DNA from: Magicicada septendecula
Lineage: Eukaryota; Arthropoda; Insecta; Hemiptera; Cicadidae
DNA length: 64,000 bases
Assembly: GCA_034769895.1 (NCBI GenBank)
Contig: CM068367.1
Location: 312,603,986-312,667,985, forward strand
Direction: 5' to 3'
Part shown: piece after piece, positions 44,674-56,604 of the stretch
Layout of the letters: the number at the start of each line of letters is the position of its first letter
How positions within the stretch are numbered: the stretch's first letter is position 1
Translations under genes and position numbers: made by a program
The notes under the pieces: generated by a model
The model's input: the letters and a program-made list of their open reading frames with translations, nothing else
What the model was told of the DNA's origin: nothing
Databases searched by the model: none

Positions 44674-45702
44674 TTACTGTTCGTCCCTAGTAGGGACCAA
44701 ACATAATTTATGGATTGGTCTGCGATAGGTGCCAGTAGACGTGCGAACGTCAACTACTCTAATTAAGTTGTCTGGGCCGGGAAATGTGGCGGTAATTACC
44801 CCAAATTTCCACGCTAATGGAGGTAAGTTATCCTCAATCAGTAAAACCAGGTCACCAATGGAAACGTTGTCCTTGGTGAATTTCCATTTGTGACGTTGTT
44901 GTAATTGATGTAAGTAGTCGCGAGACCAAGCTTTCCAAATGACTTGGACAAACTTCTGGAGAAGTTGCCAACGTCCAAGACGAGAGATGGGAACGGGAGA
45001 TAAGTCTGGATCAGGTATCGCCGTTAATGGTGCGCAAATCAAAAAATGGCCAGTTGTAAGTGGCACCGGATCATTTACATCCGATGAAACGGCAAATAAT
45101 GGACGTGAGTTTAGACATGCCTCTATCTGAGACAAAACCGTCGTAAACTCCTCGAAGGTGAGTATAGACTTGCCTACCACGCGGCGCAAATGATACTTTA
45201 AACTCTTTATACCGCTCTCCCAAAGACCACCAAAATGAGGTGTTGAGGGCGGAATAAATGACCATGTAATACCCTGAGAGGTCGTAAAGGATTGGATTGA
45301 TGAGGTGGCATCCTTATTATGCCAAAGATTGTAAAGGTCATGCAAAACATTGCGGGCCTTCCTAAAGTTCGTGCCATTATCAGAATATAACTGGCTGGGT
45401 ATGCCCCTTCGGGACATGGAACGACGTAAGGCAGCTATAAACGCGTTGGCTGTAAGGTCTGAGACCAATTCCAAATGAATGGCCCTGGTTGCCAAGCAGA
45501 TGAACAAAGACACGTACGATTTTGACAGAGTCCTAGATTTCTGCCCGCCATGACGAATCATGAAGGGACCACCATAGTCAACTGCGCAGAATAGAAACGG
45601 CCGCGAAGGAGTGACTCTGGGAGATGGCAAAATATCAAGCCTCTGAACCTGATGTTTGGCACTAAACCTGAGACACTTGACGCATCTACGAATGATGGAG
45701 CG
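44674..45702 (-). pseudogene. BEL/Pao integrase core and C-terminal domain
   Basis: This is the downstream part of the pol frame, in the same frame as the upstream part but separated from it by a TAA at 45703-45705. It starts with the RCVKC pair that completes the H2C2 zinc finger, then the DDE catalytic core. Counting in the frame from 45630, the aspartates lie at about residues 18 (DYGG) and 84 (YSDNGTNF) and the glutamate at about 138 (GLWESGIKS). The end carries the usual BEL C-terminal domain (GDLVLLIEDNLPPLAWKFG, later RPIHKL). Integrase inserts the DNA copy into the genome. All three acidic residues are intact, so only the stop separates this half from its zinc finger. The frame from 45630 has no ATG there, so it is not an independent gene. 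Confidence 0.93.
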
Positions 45703-47816
45703 TTAATGATTAACGCCATTTATCTTGGCGTTAATGATCCACCAACGTTGACGAAGTGAGTGATGCACGAGTTGAGCACCAGCGTGGAGTAGACGAATGT
45801 GTTCGCGTTCAATAATAAGGCGAGTAATATGAGCCGATGGATGCAAGACAATAGGATGCTTATTGTTATAAGGTAGTTGCGACTGCTGTAAGCGTCCGCC
45901 GACGCGTATGACGCCAGACTCATCAAGAAACGGGTCCAGAGAAGACAACTTGCTCCTGATAGAAACAGAAGACCCATTACGAAGACAATTAAGCTCAGCA
46001 GCGAAGTGGATCGACTGAGATTGTTTTATGAAAAAATTAAGAGTGGAATGAATTTCAACGGGGGTAAAAGCGCCCGAAATTTTCTCGGCCCTGGAGAGTC
46101 TAATATTTTTGATGAATCGAAAGCAGTAGGCGTATACACGAGTCAGACGGTGCAACGAAGAAAAGTCCTTTGAAAGATCAATGGCTAAGGTAGACATTAA
46201 AGAAAGTTTGGTGGTTTGTTTCTCCTCCGCAGTGAATTCAGGAGACGACAGATTAGAAGGTAAAAAGGGTGGAAAAAGATTGGACTCGGAAGATTGAGAC
46301 AAACAAGCGGTAGCATAAGACTCACCCAACTGGGGATTGTCAGACTTAAATGGTAGCGAAACAACGAACCTACCCTCTTCATTGCGATGAGTAGGCTTAA
46401 CGAAATGCTCCTCACAAGCTGAATCGTTACTAATGGGCGCATTATCAGGGATAGTTTCGGTCTCCCAAAATTTCTCGAGAGACGCCAGAATTTGACTGTC
46501 GTTGTTCCTAGCCAGGAACGAAACAGCAGGACCCTTATAACGGCAGTGTTTGGGCAGATTGCCTGCTAGAATGTAGCCTAACTTTGTTTCTTGTATAGTA
46601 GGGAAATGAGAACCTCGTACATATTTGTTAGGTAAAATTAAATCTAAGTAAAATTGCGCTCCTAAAAGTATATCGATATCAGCTGATATGTTGAAATGCG
46701 GATCGGCAAGGAAAACGTTATCTGGGACATTAAACTGATTTATGTCAAAAGATTGTGCTGGCAATTTATGGGTTAATGCAGATACGACCGCGCATGTTGC
46801 TTGGAAACTAAATCCTTGATAGCGTGAAATAATGCGTATAGACGCTAAATTAGTGGCACAACAAGCGGTATTATTTATACCTGTAATCGGTATGTTAGAT
46901 TTAGTCAAGTGAAGCCGTAATTTATTAGCAAATGATTCCGTACAAAAATTTATTTGTGACCCCGCATCCAATAGAACTCTTGCGGGTTGTCTATTGCCAG
47001 CCCGGTCAATGACAAACACAATTGCTGTTGATAAAAGAACATTGTTTGTAGATTGTAATTTAAGTGAACAGTAGTTGCTGCTGCTGGCAGAAACTGGTTT
47101 TGACACATTATTTATGTGTAGCAATGTATGGTGTCGTTTTGAACAGATCTTACATGATTGTTTGATCTTACAATTTGATGAAAAATGATCTGGTCTTAAA
47201 CAATTTGTACAGAGTTTATGATTTAATATAAATTGCCCTCGTTCTGATGTGCTTACTGCACGAAATTTGTCACACATGTAAATTGGATGACTAGATTTAC
47301 AGGATAAGCATAAATAATTGTTTGAAGCTGAGTGATAACTTTTAAATGCAGTGCTGCCAGCAGAGTTTCGTGATTTATGTTTGTCAGATTTATTGAATCT
47401 TAAAGTTGACTTGTTGAGCTGCTGTCCGGCATCGATAGGCAGTGTATTTTCTAGCAACTGTCTACGTGCGTTTAAAAACTGAGTGAAGCTTTGAAAGTTA
47501 GGAAGATTATCGGGGTCTATAGACTCCTTCCATAATTTAAACGTGGTATGATCCAGTTTTGCTGACAATAATTGTACAGTGATACGCCCGAATGAATCCA
47601 CTGACAGTTGCATGGCCGCCAGTGAATTAACGGAAGACGTTATTGTATTTCTGAATTCTGCCAGACTTTGGACAGAGTCCTTAATTGTTGACTTTACTTC
47701 AAGCAAATTTTGAATATAACACTTAGCTAGTATGAATTTGTTGTCATATCTAGCGGACAGCAAACTCAACGCTATCGAATAGTTTTCGTTACAAATCGGT
47801 AATGCCTTAATTAAAT
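45703..47816 (-). pseudogene. BEL/Pao gag 3' part, protease and integrase N-terminus, RT deleted
   Basis: A long minus-strand frame (688 codons counted from 47769, open a few codons further upstream, no true start). It holds the second half of Gag with a cysteine-rich zone (CLSCK near residue 154, CTNCLRPDHFSSNC at 187-200, CKICSKRHH at 206-214). The retropepsin-like protease has a LLDAGSQ active site at about 266-272. The region that normally leads into reverse transcriptase (LGESYATA) ends at about residue 488. There the frame jumps directly to the post-RNase H segment and the integrase zinc-finger histidines (HIRLLHAG). The whole polymerase is missing without a frame change (junction near 46305). 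The frame ends at TAA 45703-45705. Confidence 0.93.
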
Positions 47817-48299
47817 CTAGCGGCTCATTTTCAGAGACGAATACAAATAATGTAATTTCTGCACTGACGTTAAATCAGATCTGGCGTGCACCAAATCCAG
47901 AAATATTGAATAAAAGTGCTGCCATTCTAAGATATTGCCTGTGAAGCAGGGCAGACTTATCGGTTTTAATTGTATATTGTTTGTTAATACGGGAGATACA
48001 GTCTGAACGTTGAAGCTTTCTATCAACTGCAAGATATTGGCTTCTGTTGAATATAACAGCTCTTCAACCACAATTCGGTCTTCTTGAGCAGCGTTTCTGT
48101 CTTTAGAAATGAGTTCAATTTCGGACTGTACCTCATCGTATTTTGTTGCCAAACCTTTTAGACTTTCGAGTCTAACTTTTAAAAAATGTTTTGTGTTAGT
48201 GTTTTTATCAAAGTTAATGATAGCCGAATTAATTCGCACTATGGCAGACTTTATGCCGCCTCTCTTTCTGACGAACACTTTGAGGCCTTCTTCAGCCAT
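47817..48299 (-). pseudogene. BEL/Pao gag N-terminal part, ended by a frameshift
   Basis: The likely start is the ATG at 48297-48299 in good context (ACAATGG), giving MAEEGLKVFVRKRGG. The frame continues through the conserved LPCFTGNILEWQHFYSIF block of the Gag domain found in BEL elements and stops at 47817, shortly after LHYLYSSLK. Family members continue without a break here. A different frame picks up the Gag sequence within a few codons of 47830 and runs into the protease frame. A one-base indel therefore interrupts Gag about 160 codons from the start. Gag would form the particle that packages the element RNA. A programmed frameshift this early would be unusual, and no slippery heptamer is evident. 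Confidence 0.9.
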
Positions 48300-48621
48300 T
48301 GTATGCACCTGTTAATGATGTGGTACCTGTTATGCGATGTCCTGGAGCGTCGAGGCCGTGGAGAAGATGGCAAACACACAGACCGGAGAGATGACTGCTT
48401 AAACTGGAGTGTAGACGCTAGCACATGGATGGTCTTGCAGTGATGTCGTCACGAGGCTCAATGGCGATGAAAGAAATGCTGAAGTAAGTCCCGAGACGGT
48501 CGGGTCAGCGAATATGCTGAATCGCCCGTGATGGCCAGAAATTGGGGCAGAAAAATTATGAAAACCGCTGTAACAAGTTGCAGAAGTTGAATGACGAATC
48601 CGGCCCGGCGGACCAAAAATA
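48300..48621 (-). other. BEL 5' leader
   Basis: About 320 bp between the 5' LTR and the gag ATG, G+C-richer than the rest of the element. It includes the primer-binding site at its LTR end and would be expected to hold the packaging signal, which cannot be identified by eye. Confidence 0.6.
48595..48615 (-). promoter_or_regulatory. Candidate primer-binding site of the BEL element
   Basis: Inside the 5' LTR, after a 6-nt gap, the plus strand ends ...CCCGGCGGACCA, and the 21 nt resemble a tRNA 3' end: T-arm CGAATCCGGC, a seven-base acceptor strand, discriminator A and CCA. The minus strand therefore starts TGGTCCGCCGG, the form and place expected for a tRNA primer site. I cannot name the tRNA. 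Confidence 0.7.
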
Positions 48622-49226
48622 TGTTAGATCCGGTCCGAGTGGACCTAAAAAATGTTGATGTCGGCACGTGTGTACCAAAAAATGTTCTATTAGGAAGAAT
48701 GATGTTTGTGGTGCTATTGCCAGGATGCAGAATAATAACGATAGTGGACTGTATAATACATTTATTAAGTTTCTGCTGTACACTTAAATCATGGTGTTGA
48801 GATTGGCTAAGTCTGAACAGATTTTAATTTTGAATAAACAGAGTCGTTAAGAACGCTACATGTTAGATGAGGCGCAAATGTGCGGCACTCAGATTAAAAT
48901 GTTAAGGCCTAAGGCCTAGACGAATGTCGTATGAATTGTCGTAAGACTTGAGGCGCGAGTACGCGTCACTCAAGCTACATGAAAAAGAATTAGCAATGTA
49001 TTGCTAATGTATTGCAAGTATGCAATATATGTTGTGGCCTAAGGCCTACAATGATTGTCTGACGACAAGAAAAATGAATGATGACAGAACAAGCGAGCAA
49101 ACGTAATGACGTCTGCCGCATGCCGTAGCTCGGACAACTGTAACGTTGTAAAAACATGATAAGCACAATTTGAAAACGTACAGATTAGCCAACCTATTAA
49201 TGCGAAAATTACCACATTACTGTCCA
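48622..49226 (-). repeat. BEL/Pao 5' LTR
   Basis: 605 bp with TG...CA ends. It is the promoter-bearing LTR for the minus-strand transcript. It matches the 3' LTR at 600 of 605 positions. No unmistakable TATA box was found. Confidence 0.95.
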
Positions 49227-49231
49227 CTAAT

Positions 49232-50212
49232 TTTAGTACAAATCTTAAATTCTTAAATTCAAATTCACTACAATTTTTTGTTATCATAAAACTATACTTT
49301 TCTGTCTTTCCACGCTAACCTTAGACTATGCAGGCTTAAGCAGTTTCATAAAGGTCAGACATTTAAAAACTTTAAATTTGTATTGATTTATGTGCTGGCG
49401 CGCTTATGTGTGTATGTGTGAGAGAACGCGAGCGTGCGCGTATGTATATGTGATTGACCGTGAGTGACCGGTGTATGTTGTCTGGCTCTGTAACGTTTAC
49501 GAATTTGCGTTTTAATTGCCCCGTCTGTTATCTGTACACCGCTGTTTATTACCCAACATTGTACTAGCGGCAGCGCGTCCTATTTTATTGCACGTGCAGC
49601 CAGAAATATTAGCAGTCGTCCAATATAAATTTAATCCGCACTGACCATAATGGCACCGAAAATATAACGTACATCTTGTAGGAGCAGTTTAATAATGTTT
49701 ACCACTTAAAATTATCGTATTAATTTTGCATTGTTTTATTATACTGAGTGTTCACTGTATTTCATCTTCCGTAGATACATTGGCTATAACGTCGGCTATA
49801 TTTTCTCAGCTTCAAAAATCTTCCTTTTGAAATGAAAATTAATAGAAATGCGGCTACAGAAGTTGTTCGTACAAAATAATTTCCATAAAATGCTTCATTT
49901 ATACTTAAATTTGCCGTTTTATTGTCGTATTGTTCTAGAGCATTCTATGTCATGTAACTAGTCACCGTAATTAGTTTCTTCTTTTGTGATATACTTTTAA
50001 TTACCTATCAGCTGTGCTTTATTTGTTGTACTAAGTACACTGATATATTCTGATGTATACATTACTTCTGAATAATGATTAGTATTCTAATAATCATTGT
50101 TAAAATATGTTTAAAGTTTTCAATTTTTCATTAACTTAAAGTTTACATGTCCGAGTTCTACTGAGAAACAAAATTCCTTAATGAAATGTATGGGTATTTT
50201 TAAGCAATAAAC
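49232..50212. other. Non-coding DNA, nothing recognised
   Basis: Continuation of the sequence interrupted by the BEL insertion. A GT/GC-rich simple patch lies at about 49405-49455. Confidence 0.5.
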
Positions 50213-50928
50213 TGTCTTGCAGATGATATAGTAATAATCGCAGACTCGGTAAAAGAAATGAAGAGAAATCTTGTCTGAAACCCTAGGGAACCTTAGATTA
50301 AAGATTAACAAGAAGAAAGCAAAAACAATAGTGATAGGAAAGTAGAAACAGAATGTAAAACTTGATATTAAATTGGGTAGTACAGTTTTAGAACAGGTTA
50401 AACATTTTTGCTACCTGGGGAGCACCTTCACTTGTGAAAATATGTATGGGATAGAGATTAAGAGAAGAATAGGAAGAATAGCTCTAGCAAAGCAGGCATT
50501 TTAGAACAAAAGGAATTTATTTCAATTAATTACTTAAATATGGAAATAAGGAAAGGGTTCGCAAAAACATTTGTGTGGAGTGGCTTAACTTATGGGTGTG
50601 AGGCGTGGACCCTCATCAAAATAGAAAGGAGGAGGCTGGAAGGAATGGAAATGTGAGTCTGAAGGAGAACAACGAGGACTAGTTGGATGGATAAGAAAAG
50701 TAATGCGCAAGTCTTGGCAGAAGTGGTCACTTTTATAAATTATTAGAAGAAAAAGGGCAAACTTGATCGGGCACCTATTACGACACAATCAATTCTTAAG
50801 TAACACTTTTGAAGGAAATGTGTTGGGGGAAAAACCAAGAGGACGACCATGAGCAGCGTTCTTTAAAGACATGGGAAAGGAGATGAACTTCCTATCGTCC
50901 TATCGTACTGCGATTTAAAGAGGAGAAT

Positions 50929-50932
<4 letters not shown>
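50213..50932 (+). pseudogene. LINE reverse transcriptase C-terminal half, decayed
   Basis: Plus-strand translation begins at the polymerase catalytic box (LADDIVIIADSVKEM, equivalent to the YADD motif). It continues through KTIVIGK, LEQVKHFCYLGSTFT and EIKRRIGRIALAKQAF, then a frame change to FVWSG-type and LTYGCEAWT-type phrases, ANLIGHLLRH and GEKPRGRP. This is the order of the palm, thumb and C-terminal region of a common insect LINE group. Several stops and frame changes break it. The first half (endonuclease and fingers) is missing. It runs directly into a GA microsatellite at the end. Confidence 0.75.

Positions 50933-50984
<52 letters not shown>
50933..50984. repeat. (GA)n microsatellite
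   Basis: About 25 GA dinucleotides immediately after the LINE fragment, probably expanded from its purine-rich 3' coding end. Confidence 0.95.
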
Positions 50985-50985
<1 letters not shown>

Positions 50986-52296
50986 GTGGCTAACTCGTCA
51001 AGTCATGGTCTTTACATGATGATGATGAAACTGTCTTTCGGATACATTATATTTATTACCTTTCTTTCAGTACCTACTCGTTTAGTTCTTTACTATTTGA
51101 CAACATACACTTGTTTTTAACACTTTTTGTTCCTGTGACTCTAAACCACTCCTAAGTCAAACCTTCCTTATTTTATATATTACAGTTTATTTCGTTGTGC
51201 TTAATTTGCTTACGATCACGCACACAAAATCAAAATTGAATCGTTTAAATAAATTATTCAATCCATGTAAATGTAAATTAAACAGTAACTAATTAGATCA
51301 ACAAGAAAAATAGCATAGAGGAGAAGAGACGGGTTTGCATCCTCATCTTCTGGATACCTCATGTATCACACTGTGGCGAACATGATTACTCGTATCTTTA
51401 ATAAGTATTAATTTTCAGAAACCGTCAGGTTCATTCAGAGATACTTGAAGATACAGTCACATATTTCTCTTATAGATTTCTATAATATGCCAACGTGGAT
51501 GATTTTTTATATTAAATTTAATGCCTTTTGCCTCCCGCTTATTAGCCCTTTTCCCTGTGGTTTTAAGAGTTGTCATGTAGTAGCTGAAGAGATGATTATG
51601 CTGGCAACTTTATGTTTGCATATATACAAAATTATATTCGGGTAGTTTTGACATAATAACTAGAACACGTCTGCTTACAAACAGCAATAAGCTACTGTCA
51701 TATACACATATGTGTAAATAAAACTGTTAAATGTTAAATTTCAGTGGAAAACATAATTATTTAAAATAAGAAATATATTACGTAAGTTAGAATAATTTTT
51801 TCCTACTGTGAAATTAATACTGAATACGCATAATTGAGTGCATGGGCCGTCACAGTCTGCTGAACTAACAAGTGCTATTATGCCCAGCGTCAATACTGCC
51901 ATTTGAAATTTTGAATTAACATGCAAAAGACCATAATGTATATTTACGTTATGTAGGTTTAAGTAAATGTCAGAAGTCATGTTTTAAAATTACATGAAAA
52001 CACACGCGTGCGCTCATACGCATTCTTATATTATATGTAGTAACGATATTCAATAAAAATATGATAACACAAAATAACGTGCAAGCATGGATTCAAGGTT
52101 ATATTTTCTAAATTTAAGGTAGGTGTATGTAATATACATATCTTACATATATTTCGATAATGTAGCACCAGTATTGTTAAAGCATTATGATTAAATAACA
52201 CCAATTTCATTGTTGAAATTGTTTACAAAATTTACGATTGGTGAAGCAGCTAAAATGTTTGTAAACAGACACAGCCAAACGTGGCATTAAATATAT
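50985..52296. other. Non-coding DNA, nothing recognised
   Basis: AT-rich sequence with no convincing open frame or repeat. Confidence 0.5.
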
Positions 52297-52784
52297 TGTT
52301 ACGACGGTCTAACTCATCGTCGTACGTTACAGTGGAAAACAAAATACAAGACACTAGTTACGTCACTAATCACTAGCTTTAATTATCACAATTAAGCAGT
52401 TTGTAATTAACAAGACAGTCTCTTACAACAAATCAAATAAAAATTGTTCACACGCAATAAAAATGTCACCTGATATAAAACACAATTGTACGCTATTACA
52501 ATAGTCTCGCACAATTATAAAACACGTAATACTTCGCCACAATACTACAAACCGCACTCCAATAATTCGCAACTCAAACTGAAACTGAACGTCGGCAAGT
52601 ACTTGTATTTATACCCCGCCGAGGTCCCAGAATATTCTCTAATAGGCGTCTACTAGAAAACACTACGCATCTGCTCTACACTAGGATGCAATTGATTGCG
52701 GCCTTGACACAGTGCGCGGGGCTGGCGACGTCCAGCAAAGTCTCGCGAGCGCATGTTATGTGCGCCAATCAGTACGCCACAACA
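52297..52784 (-). mobile_element. Solo LTR related to the one at 9592
   Basis: Starts TGTTACGACGGTCTAACTC, matching the left edge at 9592, and shares further ordered blocks (ACAGTGGAAAAC, ACGTCACTAATCAC, TTCACACGCAATAA, CCAGAATA, TTGCGGCCTTGAC). On the minus strand it has a good TATA box (GGTATAAATAC at about 52606-52616) with a TCAGTTTCAGTT initiator-like stretch about 20 bp downstream, which sets the orientation. The right end is uncertain: 52784 is inferred from the length of the other copy, and no target duplication is visible. No internal retrotransposon sequence adjoins it. Confidence 0.55.
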
Positions 52785-55700
52785 TGCAGCCGGATTCCTC
52801 TGGAACATTCGATAAACACGTAGATTGTTCTGTAATGTCGGAACAGTCTTGAGATCGTAATTAATACTTTGAGAATTGTTATTATTATTGTTAAAATCTA
52901 TTCGTTGTACCTCATTCGGATGAGACTATGGGAGAGATTGAGAAATACATTACGCTTATGGGTTTTACGGTCGCTATTATTACCCAACTGGAAATCCTGG
53001 CCAACAAAAATGAAGCACTAGATAAGTCTACAAAATATACTCAGTAGTAATAGTATTTTAATTCTTCATATTCTGGTATATTTTAAATACATTATTAGTC
53101 CAAAAACTGATACAGTACAAATAAAAATCTTAATAAAACCATCGCCCACTTGTTTTAGTACGTATTAAAATATGAACTGTCCTTACGCAAGATATTCTTG
53201 CTCCTTAACAATAACTTTTTTTTTGTACATGTATCCAGGTCGCGTACATGATGTACATGCTATTTAAATTTAACTATATCCTTGCTATAACAAAGTAAAA
53301 AATAAAATGTTCTATCAAATTTAATGTTTTCAGTCTTGACGCATAAAAATTATCCTGCGAGAAACTTTTTCCCTATTGTTTGAGATAATTGCTGCTTCTT
53401 CAAATTGTATTCACATCAATTTGAAAAACAAATCGGCTTTTCTTTAAATAATTTTTGTGAATATTTGAAGGCCTGTGAGAGTTATGTTATGTGTTAAAAA
53501 ATATGAATACAGAACTTCATTATCTGATGTCAATCTGGAATATAAATTAATTTTTAAAATAGCTGGCAATAGGTTTCCACTACCATCAGAATCCACCGTT
53601 CACAGGTACTCCTATTACACAAAACGACTAAATAACATTATATTAAATTATATGCGTACTTAAGAATACCTGACTTCTGTCAAATACATCCTGATCTTAG
53701 ATTTCCTAAGAATTCAACTAATTCCACTTGTTCTGTTTTTCTCAGCATTGCCTACGCCAGATTCACAAACGAATACTTTAAAACACACAGCACTCGAATA
53801 AACATGTTTTCCTTATGTCGTAGGTGTATTTTAAAATCTTTTACATAATTCTTTCTATATTCTTTCACATCGATCCACACTGTCTGCTGTTGTACGCCCT
53901 TTTATCTTAACGCTAGATAAAGAGAAATTCTTTGACTTCCCCTCTTACTTTTTGTTTCCCAGACAAGGATATACTGGGAAACGAGTGTTGTTAACATTTC
54001 CAGGTATTTGATATTTACGCTTCCAGTAATCAAAATTTCTTATTCCACAAACTTTGTGATATAATTTATACAAGAAAGCACATTGAGCTTTCTAATTTAA
54101 CTCAGTCTGCAATTAAAAACATATATGCATGTCCAAGAATGTCATTATTTCATAATATTCGTACATGATACTGTACTTCTAACACCCCAAGTGTGTATCA
54201 TGGATTGCTAATAAATAATTTGTTATGCCAAAGCTGCAATATCCGTTACATTTTATTAAACCCATTTAATTTGTAACTCTGAATAATGTTTCTGGTGGAA
54301 AAGTCGTTACTTAATACAAATATTAAAACTAAAGTGTAGCATTTTGTAACACTTTTCGATCAATGCAGTGCTCTTCTTAAACCAAGCTATTAAGCAGCTA
54401 ACACACTGATACAGGCCTAGTATTCTGTTAATTAACGCATGTTAAACTCTTTAAAAGGTGTGTCTAATCGTTTAATTATACGATATTTCGAGAAAAACTA
54501 CGTAACAAGTATTTGTCAAACATGATAGTAATTTGTTTATGTTGGCCAACTTTTACCGAAAATGGCTTACTATTTTCTAAAACTGTTCGTATTCTCTTCG
54601 TTATGTGTATATTCTTCGAGTTGTTTATGGGAATTTGTACTTCATTCTATATAGTACAACTTTTAACCTTAACGAGAGATCTTCTGTCCCTTCCTCTTTT
54701 GTTGTCCATGTTCAGTAATAGGCCTTCCTTTCCAATTCGTAAACTACGTTAACAGACTCAGAATTCATTTGTTCACTGTATCCAGACCGTTAAGTACTCA
54801 TCAAGACAACATTCAGGCTGAGAACACCTTACGATGAGTGTCATTTCAATTACACATGTCTAATTTTGTCACTTACTATGTTGAATACTTTCCCACAGAT
54901 AATAGATGATGCAATCTTTAATGCAATTTGTGAGGTTTAATTCTTTTCTACTTTATCAGTTAAGTGATAATCCATTGTTTCACAGTCCCAAATATTTGAT
55001 TCAACCATAAAATAAAAACTTCCTTGTAACTTAATTTTCTCTCAGTGTATAATTATCGTTTAAAGAACTATGTAAACCATTTAAATAAAACATTTCAGCT
55101 TTGCAGTAAATAACTTAAGGTAAATAAAAGTTAAACAATTAAAAAACGTGCAAAACAACTGACATGTGCAATTTGTGTATAATTCTCTAAAGGAGATATA
55201 TCGATCATTCTCCTACTTAAACAATATACGAATGCAAAAACCTGCACCATTCAGACCAAAAATTGTTACCTACAAATAGGAAAACTCACGTTTAGTAACT
55301 ACATACGAAGATTTTATTACACAATAAGTGTACAAACGCAGATGGTACGTAAAACAGATACACAGAATCACACTCATATAGCCCTGCATAAATACTATTA
55401 CAAAGTTAGACTTAGGCCTGTAGGTAAAGTTAAGTGGTGCTGTAGGAGGATACAGGCAATGAAGAAAAATGTAATGAATCAGAGGGAGAAAACAGGAAAG
55501 GAAGGAATATAGAGACGATAAAGGTAAAGATAATAAAAGAGTACAGGCAGAAACTGACCACGTCCGTCCCAGTTGGCATGTGTGACAAAACGTATTTAAA
55601 ACGAAAGCAAAGGGAGTATGTCCTTGGCACAGGGTACATACGAGACATACATACTAATGTTACAAAATGAAGTGAAGGACAATGGTGGCAAACAGAGGGA

Positions 55701-56107
55701 CTTGCTTCCTGTTAAATGTGACAAAAATACTGAGCAGGAAAACTGCCTCAGCCTTTAAAATTGTCGGTCAAACAGAGAGAACGGGCGATCGTATTACCAC
55801 TAACAAATACAACAGTTCTTATCACGCTCAAGAGCCAGAGCCAGTAAAACGTCTTGTCGTGTATACCTTAAAAGTACTTGCTTATCACTTAATTTGGTCT
55901 TCCTTATCACAAAAGGTCTGATAGAGTGAATCACTTTTTTAAAATAAATAATTATATTCTCAATTGAAAACAGTTTATTTTATCTGCAGAGGTAAGGACT
56001 GTTAATTCAATAAGGTATGTGTTATTCGTTTGAAAAACTGTACGAAAGTAGTAGTCCTACCATTAAAAATAAATTAGTATTCGAGTCATTGAAATTTGAG
56101 GTTATAA
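52785..56107. other. AT-rich non-coding DNA, nothing recognised
   Basis: About 3.3 kb without a recognised feature. The 79-codon frame at 55682-55921 sits in a slightly G+C-richer patch (55430-55900) but has no domain I know. Confidence 0.5.
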
Positions 56108-56170
56108 CAACTAGCGGTACCCGTGCGCTTCGCCTCTACGTGCCAATCGCAGCGAGTTTTATAGAAAAAA
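56108..56170 (+). mobile_element. Possible RTE-type LINE or SINE fragment
   Basis: The phrase ACTAGCGGTACCCGTGCGCTTCG closely resembles the start of a repeat widespread in insect genomes (an ACTAGCGG-CCCG-CTTCG signature associated with RTE-type LINEs and their SINEs). The match is short and no coding sequence follows. Confidence 0.35.
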
Positions 56171-56385
56171 AAAATAGTTCTACGGTAAATGCACGTTACC
56201 AATGAAATGGAGCCCGTTCAAAGAAAAAGTTAGTTGAGATACTCAAGGTACTTTTGAACCGTGAACGTGCATTGATCTGATCCTTTATTAACATACTTAT
56301 AAACATAGTTGTTGGAATTTACTGAGTTATACAATCTTCCACGTTGATGGTGCTGCCGACACAGCAATGGCTAGTAAGGTACCGC

Positions 56386-56604
56386 CTAGCGACTTATAAT
56401 AGCTAATATCATCCGCGGTAAGTGTACGCATGCATTACTCCTGTCACCTGTCCACGAAATGACGTGTTCCGTCATCTCCACATGCTGATCGGCATCGCCA
56501 AGGACACAGAAAGCCAGGGCCCGGAATAAGCATGAGCCACCGCCCTGCATAGGAACAACACGGAGTTTAACGAGCGATAGACTCTCTAATTTGACTTCCT
56601 CCAA
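56386..56604 (-). pseudogene. OTU-like cysteine protease domain fragment
   Basis: The minus-strand frame contains VVPMQGGGSCLFRALAFCVL followed by GDADQHVEMTEHVISW. This is the N-terminal catalytic block of the OTU deubiquitinase family, whose usual form is DGNCLFRA, with the cysteine as nucleophile and the aspartate supporting it. Here the cysteine is present, but the aspartate is replaced by glycine (GGT, one transition from GAT). The frame has no ATG at its start, and the second half of the domain, with the catalytic histidine, is not visible. OTU domains occur in host enzymes and in several insect transposons such as Helentrons and some LINEs. The setting, among transposon debris, favours a mobile-element origin. 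Confidence 0.6.

Larger units (their letters stand above)
42920..49231 (-). mobile_element. BEL/Pao LTR retrotransposon, defective copy with target duplication
   Basis: A complete insertion 6302 bp long between outer LTR edges, read on the minus strand, flanked by a perfect 5-bp duplication CTAAT (42920-42924 and 49227-49231). Order in transcription sense: 5' LTR 48622-49226, leader with primer-binding site, gag, protease, a deletion where reverse transcriptase and RNase H should be, integrase, 1.1 kb of 3' non-coding DNA, 3' LTR 42925-43529. Five differences in 605 bp between LTRs indicate a recent insertion. One frameshift, one stop codon and the in-frame polymerase deletion make it unable to move by itself. 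BEL/Pao elements normally make one long Gag-Pol protein. Confidence 0.95.

Noticed and set aside
44939..45130. Plus-strand and alternative-frame open frames inside the BEL element
   Set aside because: They lie antisense or out of frame to the integrase and protease coding sequence.
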